Shown here piece by piece: positions 6,313 to 10,048 of a stretch of DNA of 10,048 nucleotides. Under the pieces are notes generated by a model. The model was not told the DNA's origin, did no database searches, and saw only the letters and a list, made by a program, of their open reading frames with translations. Location: assembly GCA_946479205.1 (NCBI GenBank), contig CAMLFJ010000070.1, positions 1-10,048 on the forward strand, in the 5' to 3' direction. The DNA is from an uncultured bacterium. GTDB taxonomy: Bacteria; Methylomirabilota; Methylomirabilia; Rokubacteriales; CSP1-6. How positions within the stretch are numbered: the first letter of the stretch is position 1; every line of letters begins with the position of its first letter. A program made the position numbers and the translations under genes.

Positions 6313-6813
6313 CGTAGACAGGATAAAGGCCCGGTTAACGGAACCTCCGTCCTTGGCACCACCCGCCGCCCCCTTCCTGCCCCCGGTACAGCGTGGACAA
6401 CCAGTGTGTCACCGGAGTTTCTCCCAGAATGGAGCGTTGGTCCAGAGGCATGGGCCCGCCCCCACGGTCCGAACGCCCCCGACCGCGTCTCCGAATGGCG
6501 TCGCGGGGGAGAAGAAGAGGACCACGTGCACGTCGTTGGGAAACGAGGGCTCGGTCTTCCAATTGAAGTGCCGGAGCTGGAGACGATACGTGAACGTGGC
6601 GCGCTACGCCCGTCTCCTGTCCGCGAAGAGGTACACGGGAGTCCACCAGCGTCGGCGGACGAGGAGGGAGGCCGTGTCGACGATGACACGACGCTTCTCT
6701 CGGGCAGGTAAGCAAACAGAGCTTTTGGGGCTACCTATCATGAGGGGCGAAGTTGCCACCGTGTTCCCTCCGGGTGGCAGGCCCTCCCCTGCGGGGGAGA
6801 GGGTACACCGGGT
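6313..6813. other. About 500 bases without an intact gene; possible unrecognised coding remnant at 6412-6700
   Basis: No intact gene fits here. The frames that stay open on both strands conflict, lack ribosome binding sites and resemble nothing I recognise. In the minus-strand frame of dehydrogenase piece 1, residues read as protein-like with GC-rich third positions: TASLLVRRRWWTPVYLFADR, a TAG at 6604-6606, then FTYRLQLRHFNWKTEP and NDVHVVLFFSPATPFGDA, ending at TGA 6409-6411. This may be an old gene with one nonsense mutation, or chance. The segment at about 6700-6760 is more AT-rich than its surroundings. The end nearest the helicase holds a hairpin described separately. Confidence 0.35.
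6782..6803. repeat. Hairpin-forming inverted repeat just after the helicase gene, possible terminator
   Basis: CCCTCCCC and GGGGAGAGGG can pair in an eight-base GC-rich stem with one bulged A and a five-base loop (TGCGG). It starts 10 bases past the helicase stop. Read on the minus strand there is no T-run after it, so it is not a standard intrinsic terminator. It may instead protect the mRNA 3' end or be one copy of a dispersed intergenic hairpin family. Confidence 0.5.
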
Positions 6814-9717
6814 TCACTCCTGGGTGGCGGTGCTCGGGCAGATCTGATTGTAAGGGCAGTAGCGACAGGCCTGGTACTCGGGGGTCGCCTCGAACTCGCG
6901 GTGCCGGATGCCGCGCGCAGCCTCCGCGATGGCGTCGCGGGCCTTCGCCAGGTCGACCTCGGTCGGCGTGTGGCGCCCCACCAGGCCCGACTCGAGGAAG
7001 CGCAGCTCCACGCGGGCGGGCAGCCGGCCGGTCATCTCGAATTGCGCGAGCGAGTAGATCTTGAGCTGGAGGCTCTCCCGCGCGCGCTGGTCGGCCTTCT
7101 TCTGGTCGGTGACGTCGCTCGACTTGTAGTCCACGATCACGAGGCCGTCCGGCGTCTCGTCCACCCGGTCGAAGCGCCCGCGGACCCGGTCGAGCCCGAG
7201 GGTGAAGCCGAACTCCCGCTCCACGTCGGTGGGCTTCTGCCCGGAGGCCTCTTCCTCGTGGTAGAAGCGCGTCAGCGCCGCGATGCCCGCCCGCTTGCGC
7301 TGCTCCTCGTGGTCGCGGGTGAGGAAGCCCTCGTTGCGCCAGGCGTTGTCGAAGGCCCGCAGGAAATCCTCGAGCGAGGTGTAGTTGCCGGCGGCGCGCC
7401 GGCGCAGGTAGAACTCGACCGCGTTGTGCAGCGCGTTGCCGTAGACCACCGCGTGGTGCTGGCGCAGCGGGATGCGCAGGATGTGGATGAACTGGTACTT
7501 GAGCGGGCACGTCTGGTAGTCGTCCACCTGCCGGTGGCTCACCGCGAGCGGCTCGTCGTCCGGGATCGGGGCGAGCCCGAGCCCGGCGATCTCCGGGAGC
7601 GGCGCCTGCCGCCTCAGGCCCTCGATGGCCTGCGCGCGGAAGGGGCGCGCCGCGTCCTTCGGCAGGTCGAGCGCCTCCAGCACGAACTGGCTCACCTTCC
7701 ACTTGCGCTTGCCCCCCATGTCCTCCGCGCTCGTGAGGTAGAGCCGCTCCTTGGCGCGGGTCATGCCCACGTAGAAGAGGCGCCGCTCCTCCTGCTCGTG
7801 AAAGTCGCCGGTGGGCAGCAGGTCCTTGATGAGGCCGGGCGGCATCTCGAGGGGATCGGAGCGCCGGGTGGACGGGAACCGGTTCTGCACGCAATCCACC
7901 ATGAACACGATCGGCCACTCGAGCCCCTTGGCCTTGTGCACGGTGAGCACGTGCACCGCGGGCGTCTCGGTGTCGGCCTCGGCCACCGCCGGATCGTCGC
8001 CCGCGTCCATCAGCGCGTCCAGGTGGCCCACGAACTCGCGCACGTTGTCGTACTTGAGCACCCGGGCCGCGTCCTTGACGCGGGTGAAGAACTTGCTGAC
8101 GTTCTGCACCTCCTGCTCCAGCTCGGCGGGGGCCTTCGCGTAGCGGGTCATGAGCCCGGAATCCACCAGGAACTGGTAGAGCACCTCCCCGGTGGGATGC
8201 TCGCGGCCCAGCTCCATGTAGCGGCTCAGATCCGTCACCAGCCGGGCGATCGCGAGGCGCCCCTCGTCGCTCACCGCCAGCTCGGCGGGGACGTCGTGGA
8301 GCACGTCGAAGAGGTGGCGGTTCTTCCGCGTCGCGTAGGTCGCGCAGTTCGTGAGGTCCACGATCGGGACCTGGTAGACGTCGGAGGAGGCCAGGTAGTG
8401 GAGGCTCACCGAGTCGTCGGTGTACACCACGCTGCGCAGGAAAGCGATGAGCAGCCGCACCTCGGGCCGCCCGTAGAGACCGGCGTTGCCCGAGAACGTC
8501 CACGGGATCCCGCGCATGTTGAGCGCGCGCAGGTAGTGGTCGGCGTCGTTGTTGGCCCGCACCAGCACCGCGAAGTCGCGGTAGGGCCGGCCGCGCTCGT
8601 GCTCCTCGCGGATGAGCTCGGCCACCTGGTCGGACTCGGTCGAGACGGTGTCGAAGGGTAGATGCCGCGGGGCCTCCCCGACCCCGACCGTGGAGATGAG
8701 CCGCTTGTCGATCTTCTGGGCCACCTCGAGGCGGTCCGGGTTGTTGTGCTGGATGAGCCGGTAGGCCGCGTCCAGCACCGCCTGGGGCGAGCGGCGGTTC
8801 TCCTGCAGCACCACCTGGCGCGCGTCCGGATAGGTCCGGTCGAAGTCGAGGATGTTGCTCATGGACGCGCCCCGGAAGCGGAAGATAGCCTGGTCGTCGT
8901 CGCCCACCACCGCCACGTTGCGATGGCGGGCCGCGAGCAGCTTCACCAGCTCGAACTGCGCGTAGTTGGTGTCCTGGAACTCGTCCACCAGGATGTAGCG
9001 ATAGCGCTCCTGGTAGCGCCGCAGGATGTGCGGGCGGGTGCGGAAGAGGCGCAGCGCCTCGACGATCTGGTCGCCGAAGTCGATCTGGCCGAGCCGGGCC
9101 ATCAGCGTCTGGTACTGCGCGTAGGTCCGCGCGAGCTCGAGGTGCTGCTCGGCGGCCAGGCGGGCCTCGTCGTCGGGCGCGGCGGCCAGGAGCTCCTCGG
9201 TGTGCGTCAGGTACTCGTCCGGCCCCACGTCCTCGTCCTTCAGGCGGCTGAACTGGGTGAGGATGGCGTGGAGGTGCCGGGTCGGGTCGCCGAGCGGCCG
9301 GTAGTGCTTGAGCGGGAACTCGAAGAGGTGGTCGCGCAGGAAGATGATCTGCTCGGCCCGGGTCAGCACCCGGAAGTCCGGGGTGAGCCCCAGCTCGAGC
9401 GCGTTCTCCTTGATCAGGCGGTCGCCGAACGCGTGGAACGTGGCGATCTGCACGTCGGCGTAGCCGTAGGGCACGAGGGTGTCCACGCGCTCTTCCATCT
9501 CGGCCGCGGCCTTGTCGGTGAAGGTCAGCGCGAGGATCTCGGAGGGGCGCGCCGCGCGGGTCGCGATGAGATAGGCGATGCGGCGGGTGATGACGGTGGT
9601 CTTGCCGGTGCCCGCGCCCGCGATGATCAGCAGGGGGCCCGTCCCGTGGGCGACGGCCGCCGCCTGGGGCGTGTTCAGCCCTTCGAGGATCCGTTCGGCG
9701 CCCCGCGCTTCGGCCAT
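6814..9717 (-). CDS. UvrD/PcrA-type ATP-dependent DNA helicase with C-terminal AddB-like iron-sulfur PD-(D/E)XK nuclease
   Basis: A 967-residue superfamily 1A helicase with all motifs: Q motif LNTPQ (15-19), Walker A AGAGTGKT (33-40), DEFQDTN (245-251), VGDDDQAIFRFRGA (271-284), QENRR (305-309), LTVHKAKGLEW (591-601) and FYVGMTRAKERLYL (648-661). Residues about 725-967 form a PD-(D/E)XK nuclease: H764, D850 in RGRFDRVD, D863 and K865 in IVDYKSS, and Q884 in QLKIYSLA. C737 before it and C951, C954 and C960 after it (CRYCPYNQIC) match the four-cysteine iron-sulfur staple of AddB-type nucleases. It probably processes DNA ends or recombination intermediates. UvrD and PcrA are normally about 650-750 residues and lack this nuclease. 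The ATG follows a TATAGT hexamer by 8 bases and has no strong Shine-Dalgarno site. The lipid kinase gene ends 34 bases upstream. Confidence 0.95.
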   Translation of the reverse strand: MAEARGAERILEGLNTPQAAAVAHGTGPLLIIAGAGTGKTTVITRRIAYLIATRAARPSEILALTFTDKAAAEMEERVDTLVPYGYADVQIATFHAFGDRLIKENALELGLTPDFRVLTRAEQIIFLRDHLFEFPLKHYRPLGDPTRHLHAILTQFSRLKDEDVGPDEYLTHTEELLAAAPDDEARLAAEQHLELARTYAQYQTLMARLGQIDFGDQIVEALRLFRTRPHILRRYQERYRYILVDEFQDTNYAQFELVKLLAARHRNVAVVGDDDQAIFRFRGASMSNILDFDRTYPDARQVVLQENRRSPQAVLDAAYRLIQHNNPDRLEVAQKIDKRLISTVGVGEAPRHLPFDTVSTESDQVAELIREEHERGRPYRDFAVLVRANNDADHYLRALNMRGIPWTFSGNAGLYGRPEVRLLIAFLRSVVYTDDSVSLHYLASSDVYQVPIVDLTNCATYATRKNRHLFDVLHDVPAELAVSDEGRLAIARLVTDLSRYMELGREHPTGEVLYQFLVDSGLMTRYAKAPAELEQEVQNVSKFFTRVKDAARVLKYDNVREFVGHLDALMDAGDDPAVAEADTETPAVHVLTVHKAKGLEWPIVFMVDCVQNRFPSTRRSDPLEMPPGLIKDLLPTGDFHEQEERRLFYVGMTRAKERLYLTSAEDMGGKRKWKVSQFVLEALDLPKDAARPFRAQAIEGLRRQAPLPEIAGLGLAPIPDDEPLAVSHRQVDDYQTCPLKYQFIHILRIPLRQHHAVVYGNALHNAVEFYLRRRAAGNYTSLEDFLRAFDNAWRNEGFLTRDHEEQRKRAGIAALTRFYHEEEASGQKPTDVEREFGFTLGLDRVRGRFDRVDETPDGLVIVDYKSSDVTDQKKADQRARESLQLKIYSLAQFEMTGRLPARVELRFLESGLVGRHTPTEVDLAKARDAIAEAARGIRHREFEATPEYQACRYCPYNQICPSTATQE

Positions 9718-9751
9718 CAGGCCGAACTATACCACCCCTGGAACCCCCGCT

Positions 9752-10048
9752 CTACGGCACCACCAGGGATAGGGCGTCGGGCACGCACTCGAAGCTGACG
9801 GGCAGCGGGCCGAGGAGCTCGCCGTCCACCTGGACGAAGCGGCTGGCGGGGCCGCGCACCGTCACGCGGCGGGCCTTGAGATACGTCACGCCGGGCATCC
9901 CCAGGTGCGACCCGGTATAGGCCGCGGCCAGGTAGCGGGCGAAGCGGTGGCGCTGGGTGGCCTCGAAGAGGCAGATGTCGAACAGGTCGTCGTCCATCCG
10001 CGCCTCCGGGGCGAAGCGCAGCCCGCCGCCGTAGGACGCCGCGTTGGC
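9752..10048 (-). CDS. Diacylglycerol/lipid kinase-family protein, C-terminal part (start outside window)
   Basis: The last 98 codons of a gene whose start lies beyond base 10048. The segment NAASYGGGLRFAPEARMDDD followed by LFDICLFE is the conserved start of the C-terminal beta-sandwich of the DagK/YegS/BmrU lipid kinase family. AAAYTGSHLGMPGV, KARRVTV, FVQVDGELLGPLPVSFECVP and a final LSLVVP complete the usual ending, including the VDGE motif near the substrate site. Family members phosphorylate diacylglycerol, sphingoid or related lipids with ATP at the membrane surface; the substrate cannot be read here because the ATP-binding GGDGT region is outside the window. An internal ATG at 9997 is not the real start, since family similarity continues upstream to the window edge. 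It ends 34 bases before the helicase gene and may share its transcript. Confidence 0.85.
   Translation of the reverse strand, partial: ANAASYGGGLRFAPEARMDDDLFDICLFEATQRHRFARYLAAAYTGSHLGMPGVTYLKARRVTVRGPASRFVQVDGELLGPLPVSFECVPDALSLVVP

Noticed and set aside
6145..6847. Overlapping plus-strand open frames across the decayed region
   Set aside because: They have no ribosome binding site or recognisable domain, and they run antisense to clear dehydrogenase fragments, which shows the ancestral coding strand was minus.
9726..9731. TATAGT hexamer just before the helicase start, suggesting a near-leaderless promoter
   Set aside because: There is no matching -35 element at the right distance, and the upstream lipid kinase gene ends only 34 bases away, so readthrough is equally likely.
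6901..9798. Long plus-strand open frames opposite the helicase, and similar ones at 72-1028, 1064-2952 and 2799-4388
   Set aside because: They are antisense mirrors of strongly supported genes in GC-rich DNA, His/Arg/Val-biased and without recognisable motifs.
1..10048. CRISPR arrays, tRNA or rRNA genes, insertion-sequence ends
   Set aside because: Reading both strands I saw no regularly spaced repeats, no tRNA cloverleaf or rRNA-like segments, and no paired terminal inverted repeats.

Overview
This window is GC-rich bacterial DNA in which every gene I can support lies on the minus strand, so the genes read from high to low coordinates. The long plus-strand open frames are mirror images of these genes. 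The dense packing, GC-rich third codon positions and gene mix suggest a free-living, probably soil or subsurface, high-GC bacterium with respiratory metabolism. Candidatus Rokubacteria/Methylomirabilota or a deltaproteobacterial group would fit, but that is inference: no rRNA or other phylogenetic marker is present.

Region A (10048-6814): the C-terminal end of a diacylglycerol/lipid kinase-family protein, then after 34 bases a 967-residue UvrD/PcrA-type helicase. The helicase carries a C-terminal PD-(D/E)XK nuclease domain with four cysteines placed as in AddB iron-sulfur nucleases. A hairpin follows its stop codon.

Region B (6813-5208): a decayed stretch. It holds about 500 bases without an intact gene, then a zinc-type alcohol dehydrogenase/quinone oxidoreductase pseudogene with two frameshifts and an internal deletion. 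Next come an intact exported histidine phosphatase, a 27-codon stub resembling the start of an AHHGW-type (DUF6152-like) secreted protein, and a possible serine recombinase remnant.

Region C (5207-1): a tight five-gene block, probably one operon. In order: a PcaD-like alpha/beta hydrolase; a membrane adenylate cyclase with a histidine-rich six-helix anchor and a [2Fe-2S] ferredoxin domain (CyaC-type of Sinorhizobium); a HugZ-like split-barrel/DUF2470 protein; an N-carbamoyl-D-amino-acid hydrolase; and a hydantoinase/dihydropyrimidinase cut by the window edge. Gaps are 3 bases, a 4-base ATGA overlap, 29 bases and 2 bases. The last two enzymes catalyse consecutive steps (cyclic ureide to N-carbamoyl amino acid to amino acid). 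The most interesting feature is the placement of a redox- and quinone-sensing type of cyclase, plus a possible heme protein, inside this catabolic operon; the cyclase also lacks two usual catalytic-site residues.
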